Positions 38,801 to 47,190 of a stretch of DNA of 64,000 nt are shown piece after piece. This stretch comes from Theristus sp. LFF4_11 (taxonomy: Eukaryota > Nematoda > Chromadorea > Monhysterida > Xyalidae). Under the pieces are notes generated by a model. The model did no database searches. It was not told where the DNA came from and was given only the letters and a program-made list of their open reading frames with translations. Both the position numbers and the translations under genes were made by a program. Position 1 is the first letter of the stretch, and every line of letters starts with the position of its first letter. The DNA lies in NCBI GenBank assembly GCA_030248135.1, contig JASANC010002534.1:1-64000 (forward strand). Direction: 5' to 3'.

Positions 38801-41800
38801 CCAATTTTCAGGTTCCCGCTGCGATCAACCGTGTCCCCAGTTGCACTACGGTCAGAACTGCTCTGAACTGTGCCAATGCGACAACGGAGCAGCTTGTGAC
38901 CCAATTAGTGGCCACTGCTTTTGTGCCCCCGGCTGGAGGGGACGACGATGCCATAAACGTGAGGGCTTCAACAACTTTGTTTATTAACAACAAAAATTCG
39001 ACAGCTTTGGGCATGGGCAACGTGTGTTATCATTATATTTATATTTATCTTTATCTTATGATCTTTATCATACACGTTGCCCTTTGCCCCCACCTGGTTA
39101 AGGCACCAGGCAGACCTGTCCAAAGAGATTTGTTCACATGAGAGAACCGGGCTAGACACGGTCAGAAGTGATCATCTGTCACTAACACTGAAAACGGACG
39201 CAAAAAACGTACGTTGCATGAAAGACGGTGTCCGCATCAGCAAAACACCGACACAACCAAAACCAACCGAACCAGCAAGCACCTTCAATTGTGGCGTGCC
39301 CGTTTGCAGCGTGTCTCAGCGGCTACTTCGGGCGTCACTGCGCGCAGGCGTGCCAATGCGCCGACGGGCGTGCGTGCGACCACATCACCGGACAGTGCCA
39401 GTGCCCGCCCGGCTACACGGGCGTCGCGTGCACGCAGCTCTGCCCGCCCGGCTACCACGGCGCCGGCTGTCAACTGGCGTGCAACTGCCCGCCGAACTCC
39501 GAGTGCGACCCGATCACTGGGAAATGTCACTGTAAAGCGGGACAACAGGGACCGGACTGTCAGAGTGGTGGGAAAAACATGTTTTGGCCATTTGGGATTT
39601 GTTCTTGACATTCTATACCGCTTTGAGTGAGAAAAGTTTCTCTCGAAACTTTTCACCCAAATTTCAAACGAAGACCGTTTTAGCTGCCCTTGCAACTTTA
39701 GTGCCCAGTTTGGCTACCAAATTAGGTACTGTTTTTGCACTTTTATCTTACAAAATAAAAGCAAAGCTGTCGTGATGCTTTCTCAGCAACGGATATACCC
39801 GCTATTTGTTTCCCGTTACAGGCTGTGTTCAAGGCAAATACGGCATCGAATGCGCCGAAACGTGTCGCTGCGAGAACGGTGCCGACTGCGACGCGGTGAG
39901 CGGCCGGTGCACGTGCGAGCCGGGATTCTACGGTACCCGTTGCGAGCTCGCGTGCCCGTCCGACCGCTACGGCGCGTCGTGCGAGAAACAGTGCGTGTGC
40001 CATAACGGGGGCAGTTGTAACGCCCGCTCGGGACAGTGCATCTGCGCGCCCGGCTTCACGGGCGTAAACTGCGAAAGGGGTAATTTTGAAAGATTTGGCG
40101 CTTTTTAGTGTTTTTTTTTGTAATTTTATCACCATGTTGATCATGTCTATGAACTGATTACGTTGACAGTCTGCCCGAGCGGGTATTATGGCGTCGGCTG
40201 CAACGAGAAGTGCACGTGCGGCAGCGGGCACTGCGAGCCGACCAACGGGAAGTGCTCGTGCTCACTCGGCAAAACGGGCAACAACTGCGAGCGAGCGTGC
40301 CCCGTCGGAACGTACGGACCGAACTGCAGCTTGGACTGCCAGTGCAGCAATCAGGCGACTTGTGACTCGATAACGGGCTGCTGCGAATGCCCGCCCGGGT
40401 ATTATGGGGCGAGCTGTCAACTGCGTTAGTGGCACAGTCTGTTTTGGAAACACTCAGAAGTTGAAGTCAGATGTTGTTTCAGTCATCACGCAATGAGAGG
40501 CCAACTGCTAAAGTGTATCGATTGGCACGCTTGATCGTCACTTGACTGTGCGCATCCACTTTTTACAACGCCATTTGCGTCTCTTACAGAGTGCCCACCC
40601 GGATTGTTCGGTTCCTACTGCACGTCAAGTTGCAACTGTCAAAATGGTGCGACGTGTGATGCTGCAACAGGTGAAATGAAAAGAATTTGCATTTTTTTGG
40701 AACACTTTTTATAAAGCGAAAACAAAAAATGAATTTTGAGTTTGTGGGTTTCTTAGGTCAATGCCTCTGTCGACCCGGCTTCCAAGGGGACCAGTGCGAG
40801 CGAAGATGCACCAATGGAACATACGGTCCGGCTTGTCGACTTGAGTGCGACTGCGGCGAGTGGCCGTGCGACCCCGTGAATGGACTTTGCCATTGTCCCC
40901 TTGGGTTCACTGGTCCGAAATGTAGAAATGGTTGGTTTGCATGTTGTTTGCTGTTGCTCTAAAGTTTGCTGCTAAAGTTGAACGGCTGTGTTGAAACCGT
41001 TAGAGAAATCTGTTTAAAGCAGCCCTACAGGTGTTCTTTTGTGTTATAGAAGGTGCACCACATGTTATCGATTTGCACTGCATTGACACTGCATGCTCAA
41101 CCAACCAGTATGCCCTGCCGAGAGTGCAGCGATCGCAGCTAAGCTTTTTACTGAACCCTGATGTCTATAATCTGAGCGACTTTCAGCCTGTCGGCCGGGC
41201 CGTTTCGGTGTCGGTTGCACGCAACGCTGCGAGTGCTTCAATGGAGCTGCTTGCGACCCGGTCTCCGGCCAGTGCCTCTGTGCGGCTGGCTACCTCGGCG
41301 CAACCTGCCAGGACGAGGATCTCGGTATGTTTCATGCGATTTTATGCTGCTTTATGCCAATTTAATGTTGTAGTTTTAATGTTGTGTATTGGATTACTGC
41401 TGTTTTACGCTGGTTTAATGCTGTTGTTACGCTGTTTTTTGCATTTTGTGTTGCATAAAAGCTCTATTAGTTGGGAATTGTTTTATGTCAGTTGTGACAT
41501 TAGTATGACCTATTTTTTCAAACGTGTCCCACTGAAATGACGTCATGTGCCGCCAAACATGCGCTTGCCGTTCACAGCAAACCAGACTTTCCGTTTTAGC
41601 CAATTTCTTTCCGTAAACGAATGGTGAATGTCGAATCAGTCACACCAAACTGGCATTTTAGTGCCGGTACTTTGACAAACTAGTGTTTTTAAAGCAAATG
41701 ATGTCATTTTAGTCCGGACACGTTTGAATAAATCCATAATATATGATACAATAACTACGTAAGATACTTTGCTCAAAACCAGCGAAAAAAGCCGCTGTTG

Positions 41801-42330
41801 CCAAACTGTATCCAACTAATCGACCAAAACTAGTAAGCGATCAACCGAGCACTTCACTCGAATCCTCTGGTTGCCAGCCTGCACCTGAAAATTGTGGTGG
41901 TCACACTGAACACTTGAGAAAATCACCCTGAAAACCTTTTTTCGTATGTTTCGTTTTTCTGGTCGTGTGAAGTGCTGTGTTTTATCTAGATAAAACGATA
42001 ACAAATCTCATGTGTTTGATGTTTATTTGTTTGATTTGTATATTTATATTGATAGTTATGCTGCACCCGATTTGCGGTTTTCATTGTCACCCGATGGATT
42101 GCACCAAACTCTCTCTTTGTACACTTTAGAAACTGACTGCAATTTTGCTTTCTTAAATTTTTACCCGTTTATTTGGCATTGTTGACCTTTCCTGATAGAA
42201 GTTAAGACCTCACATTTTGCTGTTTGTTGAAACTGATAATTTTTTCTTCTGTCTTTCAGAACTGAGCATATTCCCAGAGAGAGGGGACTTGCCAGACAAC
42301 CACATGCACCGCAGCAGGCAAAGGGCCTAA
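8836..42330 (+). CDS. MEGF6-like secreted protein: EMI domain plus about 36 EGF-like modules, ~36 exons
   Basis: Predicted extracellular matrix or signalling protein of up to 1927 residues. Exons: 8836-9314, 10665-10802, 11421-11530, 16842-17021, 17968-18090, 22056-22178, 25227-25352, 26556-26681, 27197-27345, 27824-27935, 28527-28703, 29572-29694, 31008-31130, 31600-31722, 32041-32181, 32512-32553, 33148-33312, 33764-34027, 34396-34598, 34824-35010, 35285-35416, 35839-35967, 36256-36366, 36575-36721, 36918-37103, 37431-37673, 38147-38275, 38424-38534, 38812-38958, 39310-39567, 39822-40079, 40170-40424, 40590-40670, 40757-40930, 41187-41324, 42260-42330. All junctions are GT-AG and keep frame; most are phase 1. 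Order: hydrophobic signal, EMI, one EGF, eleven cbEGF-type modules, linker, laminin-type EGFs, short hydrophilic tail. There is no transmembrane segment after the signal, matching MEGF6-type secreted proteins rather than MEGF10/Draper. The first exon and true start are uncertain. A weak junction is the acceptor at 28527. The 3' end is followed by AATAAA at 42479. Confidence 0.88.
9202..9279 (+). other. Signal peptide or signal anchor of the EGF gene
   Basis: Translated LKLRR is followed by a hydrophobic core ([20 protein letters not shown]) and then polar sequence, a classic secretion signal with an Ala-x-Ala-type end. The frame continues into the donor after 9314. If translation began at the ATG at 8836 this core would sit about 122 residues in, which is abnormal for a cleaved signal. 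The true start may therefore be in an upstream exon joined at the TTTCAG just before 9201. Confidence 0.65.
10665..11530 (+). other. EMI domain (two exons)
   Basis: Exons 10665-10802 and 11421-11530 together encode a Cys-rich module starting [18 protein letters not shown] and continuing through [18 protein letters not shown] and KCCHGW to a final TEGC. The Cys spacing, the RTVYR-like strand and the CC-x-GW motif match EMI domains, which sit at the N-terminus of MEGF6, MEGF10/11 and EMILIN proteins. The 618-bp intron between them lies in the middle of the domain (phase 2). Confidence 0.88.
11531..16841. other. Long intron 3 of the EGF gene
   Basis: Intron of 5.3 kb. Apart from the MITE at 12450-12553 and several CCAATCAGC motifs (for example near 12568, 13660 and 14030), it holds AT-rich sequence with poly-T runs and a (CA)n stretch near 15427. 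ORFs here are short and show no family signature. Confidence 0.6.
12450..12553. repeat. Mariner-type MITE (TACAGGGTG ends)
   Basis: The element of about 104 bp begins TACAGGGTG and ends CACCCTGTA, perfect 9-bp inverted ends including a TA dinucleotide on each side, as left by Tc1/mariner transposases. It lies in intron 3 of the EGF gene and has no ORF. Confidence 0.65.
18219..21031. mobile_element. 2.8 kb foldback-type element (near-perfect palindrome) in intron 5
   Basis: Sequence from 18223 to about 19740 reappears as its reverse complement from about 19755 to 21027, with the centre near 19750. Arms are about 1.3-1.5 kb with scattered mismatches and small indels. Each outer end is flanked by TTAA (18219-18222 and 21028-21031), a possible target duplication. 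The arms contain recurring TACCGTA motifs. ORFs in the two arms are mirror images (for example 18767-18958 + and 20290-20472 -) and are not taken as genes. No transposase is visible, so it is probably non-autonomous. Confidence 0.85.
27559..27703. repeat. TACAGTC-ended MITE with internal tandem duplication
   Basis: The inverted ends start TACAGTCCATCT and finish GAGATAGACTGTA, with a further inner pair, ATATATGCAAC and GTTGCATATAT. Inside, a 33-bp unit containing CAATCAGCGCTGAGAGTTGC is present twice in tandem. The element lies in intron 9 of the EGF gene. Confidence 0.7.
29727..29960 (+). repeat. Degenerate minisatellite, TTTGCTGACAC unit
   Basis: Intron 12 begins with at least ten imperfect copies of a 12-20 bp unit based on CTTTTGCTGACA, starting about 30 bp after the donor at 29694. 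Copies decay towards the 3' side. Confidence 0.7.
30234..30500. repeat. MITE with TACCGTAAAGTC ends
   Basis: Perfect inverted ends of 24 bp: TACCGTAAAGTCTTGCATAT is followed by AAGG on the left, with its exact complement closing at 30500. Inner sequence contains several CTTATAAGTGGGAGG copies. TA dinucleotides lie at both tips. It is in intron 12 of the EGF gene. Confidence 0.8.
31139..31298. repeat. MITE with TACAGTCGAACTC ends
   Basis: The element of about 160 bp has long inverted ends: TACAGTCGAACTCTAGATTA on the left and its near complement ending GAGTTCGACTGTA on the right. Inside is CAGCTGATTGGTTGGTGATC and its complement. It starts 9 bp inside intron 13 of the EGF gene, and related half-copies occur near 53612-53690, 56345-56420 and 61653-61785. 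Confidence 0.8.
32512..33312 (+). other. Linker exons between the two EGF blocks
   Basis: Exons 32512-32553 (42 bp, acidic/Ser) and 33148-33312 (165 bp) have no Cys. They encode a hydrophilic then helical stretch with one potential N-glycosylation site (Asn-Ile-Thr). They separate the cbEGF block from the laminin-type block. They are called from good splice sites and frame conservation only, so they are less certain than Cys-bearing exons. Confidence 0.6.
34615..34797 (+). repeat. Minisatellite, 10-bp unit ACTGTAGTGT
   Basis: About 18 imperfect copies of a 10-bp unit (CTGTAGTGTA with variants) fill most of the 225-bp intron 19 of the EGF gene, ending about 26 bp before the acceptor of the exon at 34824. 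Confidence 0.85.
35492..35575 (+). repeat. Short degenerate tandem repeat (TTACCCGGTCATT)
   Basis: Four or five imperfect copies of a unit containing ACCCGGTCATT occur in intron 21 of the EGF gene. No coding role is visible. Confidence 0.55.
37797..37892 (+). repeat. Dispersed repeat, copy 1 (second copy at 45369-45468)
   Basis: About 100 bp, containing AAAACTCGATGGGCG and ACGGCGTTC, recurs in the same plus-strand orientation at 45369-45468 in an intron of the arrestin gene with roughly 75-80% similarity by eye. The element type is not recognised. Confidence 0.55.
41502..41738. repeat. MITE-like element, copy 2
   Basis: This copy matches 5842-6063 over its whole length, in the same orientation, including the inverted terminal AAACGTGTCC... 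and ...GGACACGTTTGAATAAATC. It lies in the last intron of the EGF gene (41325-42259). Confidence 0.8.
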
Positions 42331-42478
42331 AAAGCCTTGAGGACCAGCGTCCTGAGGCTTTTAACCGGTCCTCGCACGACTCGCGTCTTCCTCCTAGCGA
42401 TCTTTGTAGCTTAACAGTTTTTTTTCTTACAAATTAGTGTGCTTTTGCTGCATAGGTATGCGTATATATTTTTTTAAA

Positions 42479-42484
42479 ATAAAC
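42479..42484 (+). terminator. Polyadenylation signal of the EGF gene
   Basis: AATAAA lies 149 bp after the TAA stop at 42328-42330 and is followed by T-rich sequence. It is the first canonical signal downstream of the stop. Confidence 0.6.
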
Positions 42485-43383
42485 TTTGATTTTTTCTGTT
42501 TATATTTTCGGAATTTTTGAATTGTACAACAAAAGCAAGGCGCTAATCGGTGGGCTGCAATGATCTTATTTACAATCAAATTTTCACTGTTTTAGTTTTT
42601 TACATTGAAAAGCAAAAACAAAAAACACTATCTCACGAAATTCAGCCAATGTTGTTTGTCTTTGTGGTTCCGTGTGTGTTCGTATGTGCTTTGATAGTTT
42701 TTTGCTGTCATTTCATGTGATATGATAAACAACTGTTTTTAAAACTACTAAACTTATTATTCTGATTCAAAATCCAGCGTTTTGTTTGGATGCTGTTCAG
42801 TTCATTTCTTGCATTTAGTATATTCGTTTACATTGAGATTGTGATAGTGAAAAAAATTGAAAACGTAAAATTTCTGTGCGTTTTTTGTCTTGGCGTTATG
42901 AAGGCGTTATAACAACAGATGGACATGACAACACACAACACTGTACAAATTGAATTTCACATGGTCTGAATCTGAAAGTGAAGCAAATTGGACGAAAAAA
43001 CTAAATCATAAATTTCGTTCTTCTGAAATCGCGATTTAAGGTTGGATAACTTTAGTGCAGGCAGCTGATATGTGAGCCGAACAGACCAAAAAGGACATGT
43101 AGCAAGGCAAACAGAAAACAGAGAAACAGAAAACAAACAAAATTTGGAATAATTTAGCAATTTGGAATAAGTTGTAACAAAAAATATCCATAAACAATGA
43201 ACAACATTTTCAATCTTGAGGATAATTTTTCGCTTTTCTCGCTGATGATGTTATTTTTGAATTTTCAAAGCAAAATAAGTTTGTAAACAAAGTCATCACA
43301 AAAAAGATTCAGCCAACCAATGTTCAGTTCGAAAACAACAAATCAAAATAATTCAGCAAATTCAGCAAAATCAGCAAAATTGC
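42485..43383. other. Convergent intergenic region between the EGF and arrestin genes
   Basis: About 0.9 kb of AT-rich sequence separates the 3' ends of two convergent genes. No exon, RNA gene or repeat stands out, apart from Asn/Gln-codon-like ACAAA runs. Confidence 0.55.
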
Positions 43384-46300
43384 TCAATCAATTATCTCCT
43401 CGATCTTCAACGTCGGTTTCTCATCAGCATAGTAGTCCAGCTCCGCTTCTTGCTGACATCGGCGCCGCTGTTGACTGCAGAGCAGTGGTTGCTGTTGCTG
43501 CTGCCGATGATGATGATTGCCAGCGGGAACGTACGTCAATCGTGGTACCCGCACGGGAAACGCGGGCGGCATCATCATTTTTTTGCCGTCACTGCCGTTC
43601 GACTGTGGAACGTTGCTCTCCGGCGCGCTCCAGGTGATCGGAATCGGCAGCTGTTTCGCGTCGGAGCGGAATGCGACCGTGCCAATGGTGATGGGCGTTC
43701 GGAGGCGGATCGACGCGTCCACGGTCACCTGTGCGCGGTCGAAAAAGTGCAGGCGTTTTTTCAACTCTTGAGCGTCATTATTCATGAAGCATGAAGCGCC
43801 CAGCGTATTTTCATGCAGGTAACTTTGCCTTTTACAGTCATGGAATCAAGTCAATTACGGAATGTTGGAATCATTTACAATCAGATTCGCATGCATTTCA
43901 AAAGCTTATGCCCCTGCGGACCGCGAAACGCATAAGTGAGCCATTACTGAAAACTAATTATACCCGTGCGTGTTAAACGGCAATTTCCGAAGTCTGTCCT
44001 GTTCTGTCAGGTTATTTTGAAACTGGCCAACAGAACAAAAACATCGATACCAAAAGTTCATAATTAATCGTGATGTAATCGGCGCCGCGCAGGAAACTCG
44101 GCGGGCAGCCGGGTATCTTCAACGGGACATCGTCGATCTGCTCAATGGCGCCAGGATTCAAGTCGACTCTCGTTACCTGGAGAGAAAACGAAGAACTTGT
44201 TTATTTGCAGCTTATTTGTTTTCATCTTTACAATAAATAATAGGTTTTTGTAGGAGATTGTCTTTTTATGCCACCAACTTCAACAATTAGCGGTCTTTCA
44301 TTGGCTTAAAAGTGTCTGCGGCAGTTATTCCACGAAATCCCCATAAAATCCGATAGATTTTATACGAAGAAGAACAATTTCCTCAAAAGACGCTCTCAGC
44401 AAAAACGCACATTTCTAGCCGAAATACGCGCGTGTTTTTTTGCAATCACGAACCTGCGTCAGCACATTCCTTGTCACTCGCTCTTTGTCAACGCCGACAC
44501 GAAAGTAAACATTTTGCATCAACTCAAAGCAGATGCGTTTGATGCGTTTCGTACGATGACGATTGTGCACTTCGCCATTCAGCAGGATTGATTCGCCTGG
44601 AAATGTTTTTTCGATATATTCAATTTAGCGCAAAAATGATTCGATGCACTTTTGCGCATAGTGCTAAAAAAGTTCAATATTACCCCCCGTCACCATCGAC
44701 ATGGACTCACAATTCTGCCAACCATAACACTCGGGCACTCAGCACACTATGAAAAACAAGCGAATTCACGAAATTATGTGTTTACTTCAATGTAGTCACG
44801 TTGACATACCGCTCCACACTACGGTAAACTCGGATTTGCTTGGGTTGGGTGTGACTGTCAAGCGCAACGCAAACTCAAAGAAAAAATGCCATATTCACTA
44901 CAGCACACAGTGAAACTCGAAGTGTAATAATAAAACATTTACACTACTTGTAAAAAACTCAAATGTAAGCTAGCACTACGGCATACCGGGCACATAGCCC
45001 GAGCGCGGCAACTTCAGCACGAGCGAGCAGTCGGTCTGCTTGACGCAGATGCGCCGTTTCTGGTACTGCTGCTGCAGGGTCAACGGCAGCGCCGTGTGCC
45101 GGTGCCAGTTCAGATCCTCGACGCCGATCAGCGGAATCGCATGTTCCGTGCGAAACTCGGCCGTGCCGATTGTTGCGGTGGTGCAGATCTGGCAGAAAAA
45201 AACAGGTTGATGAAAAACGTGTTCGACTGGAGAAATGCGTCAGATACAGATAAAAAGCAGCCAGTTCCGGCTAGCCGGTCGTTTTATTGTCACTGCTCGT
45301 GGCCTGGCGGTAACGCTTCTTGATCTCGTTTTCTGTGCGTTCGCGCGCGGGATCAAGCCTCTCCGCTGGGCACTTAATGACAGAGAGAAAACTCGATGGG
45401 CGCCCTACTCGACGGCGTTCCCTGTACGCTTCTCTGGGTTAGCCCTGCTGAAAACATTGCCTAAAACTCCCAACAACGGTTTTATTCCGCCACCAGTCGG
45501 ACTCCGGGCGAACAGGCACAACACAGCAAATCGAATGTTCCGGGGATAAACAGCCGGGTGTTCCGCTTCACAGAAATTTCCTCCAAGCCCAGCGAATGAA
45601 TTTGCGACAAAAATTCACGACATTTTTTTGGAAATTGCAAAAACAAAACTGCTTTGCGGCCAAAAAACTCACCACAGCTTTGCACGCGTAGTAGACGTAG
45701 CCGAACTTGCCACCGTACGACGTCGGCACGTGCGGCGGAATCGGAAACGCAAACGGAATCTCGTGATCGCCCGACTCCAGTTTGAATTTTCCCGCATCAA
45801 CATTGTTCTGGTTGAATGAGGTGCGAATCAAGTAGGCGAGACAGGGCACGTCGACGCGGAAGAACCTATTATTGTTAAAGTTTGTTTGCTTTAGCGCACA
45901 AGAGAAACAGTAGTTGCAACGTTTTGAAACGCTAACAAAGGTCGTGAAACGCACGTTGATGATGATGCAAACGCTTGTTAAACGTGAGTTATCAGGATGA
46001 TATCGTGATCTATAGAAACAATAGTTGCAACGTTTTGAACTGCTGGAAAACACCGTGAAACGCACGTTTATGATAATACAAACTCTTGTTAACGTGTATG
46101 TTATTAGAATGATATCAGGATTTTCCTCTTTACATTGTGTTTAGCGCATTTTCGCCATTGAAAACGATTTGGAAACGTTGCTTAACACATTCCAGAGAAC
46201 AATTTAAACGCCCTTGATAACGTTGCTCAACGTCCCAGAGAACATACATTCCGGATGCATGGTGTTGGCCAGTGTTATTCAGTGATTAACTCGCGTTTCA

Positions 46301-47190
46301 TTGCCTATGCCTGTCACATTGTTCACAGAACACAGGGCATGGGAAAGAAGAAGAAGCAAGAAAAACGAATAAATGCATCGGAAAACACAAGCATCCGACC
46401 GAAACTTTCAAAAAGAAGTTTTAAAAGTTTTTGAAAAGTTAAAAAATAAAAAAAAAGAAGAATGAACGGGGATTGGGTTTGGTTGGCATCAAACCCATTT
46501 TTGGTTAAAAATGGCTTTCTTGCCATGACGGCCCGATCTGCTAAAACAGTATGACAAGTTGCTTAAAGAACACACGGTGTATCAATTGCATCCAAGCAGC
46601 AAAAAAACAAGAGTTTCAAAACAAAAACCACTCCAAAAACGCCACCATTGCTCGTTCGTGTCCTTGTTGTTTTCCGACGTCTTTGAGCTGCCCTCGAACG
46701 TCAGTGTGATCGATTTCACACTGGTCGAGTCACGCAGTGAGAACAACAAGGAGCCACGGAGAACCTAAAAAAACGATATTGTTGATGGATTTTTTTTTTT
46801 AAAAAGAGTAAAAATGTTTTTCCGCATTTTCGACGGCTATCGCTGATTGGATTACACCTTTCTGACCAATGATGGTGCAGAGATTCAAAATTATCCCAAA
46901 TCAATCAAATCACAGTGTGTCAATCAAGAACAGTGCTGATGATGAGTGCACTGACGAAAAAACGTAAAAAGATAAGTAAAAAAAAGCTTTTTTGTCTGCT
47001 TTAAAAAGCCGGTTATCCGCTTAGTTTGATCCCTTCATTCTTCACTCGTATTTTACGTGTATGGATCAACCGACGTTTCTGAAGCATATGACGTCATTTC
47101 GACTGGACAAGCTTCGATCGACTATACCTGGCCGGCAAACACGGGCACTTTGTCTAGCACGATTGAAACGGACTTGACCGGCTTGCGCAT
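43384..47190 (-). CDS. Arrestin-domain-containing protein (alpha-arrestin/ARRDC type), complete
   Basis: Predicted adaptor linking membrane cargo to trafficking or ubiquitination. Exons on the minus strand, 5' to 3': 47190-47128, 46764-46646, 45865-45673, 45188-44987, 44596-44454, 44176-44051, 43728-43384. They join in frame into 396 residues plus TGA. The N-terminal arrestin domain shows SIVLDKVPVFAGQ, then VKSITLTFEGSSKT, then FAFPIPPHVPTSYGGKFGYV, the hallmark of the arrestin N-lobe. The C-terminal domain shows LPRSGYVPGESILL, IKRICFELMQNVYF, IPGCPPSFLRGADYITINYEL and IRLRTPITIGTV, again typical. The tail is Pro-, Gln- and His-rich with an acidic end (TLKIEEIID). No PPxY motif for NEDD4 ligases is seen in this model. 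The ATG at 47188-47190 is the only one in frame near the first strand; an upstream coding exon cannot be excluded. The exon 2 donor (GTGGCG) is the weakest site. Length agrees with the family (about 350-450). Confidence 0.88.
45369..45468 (+). repeat. Dispersed repeat, copy 2
   Basis: Partner of 37797-37892. It lies in the intron between arrestin exons 3 and 4 and shares AAAACTCGATGGGCG with copy 1. Confidence 0.55.
45904..46128 (+). repeat. 111-bp tandem duplication in arrestin intron 2
   Basis: Two adjacent copies start GAAACAGTAGTTGCAACG and GAAACAATAGTTGCAACG, with about 80% similarity by eye over 111 bp, and both include CGTGAAACGCACGTT. They lie wholly within the intron between the exons at 46646 and 45865. 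Confidence 0.7.

Larger units (their letters stand above)
33764..41324 (+). other. Block of ~24 laminin-type EGF repeats (18 exons)
   Basis: Repeats follow the pattern C-P-x-G-x-Y/F-G-x3-C-x3-C-x-C-x-N/H-G-A/G-x-C-D-x2-T/S-G-x-C-x-C-x2-G-W/F/Y-x-G-x2-C, about 43 residues each, in exons of one, one and a half or two units. GC content and third-position GC rise sharply compared with the introns. This is the repeat type found in the C-terminal half of MEGF6 and in Draper/MEGF10 proteins. Confidence 0.88.

Noticed and set aside
38968..39159. Short ORFs around an AT-rich ATTTATATTTATC stretch
   Set aside because: Intron 29 sequence; no family similarity and flanked by solid EGF splice sites.
34380..42330. 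Separate second EGF gene starting after the 34 kb intron
   Set aside because: Exon phases run continuously from the exon ending 34027 to that starting 34396 (CCA G / GT TTC), and there is no signal peptide or start in between.
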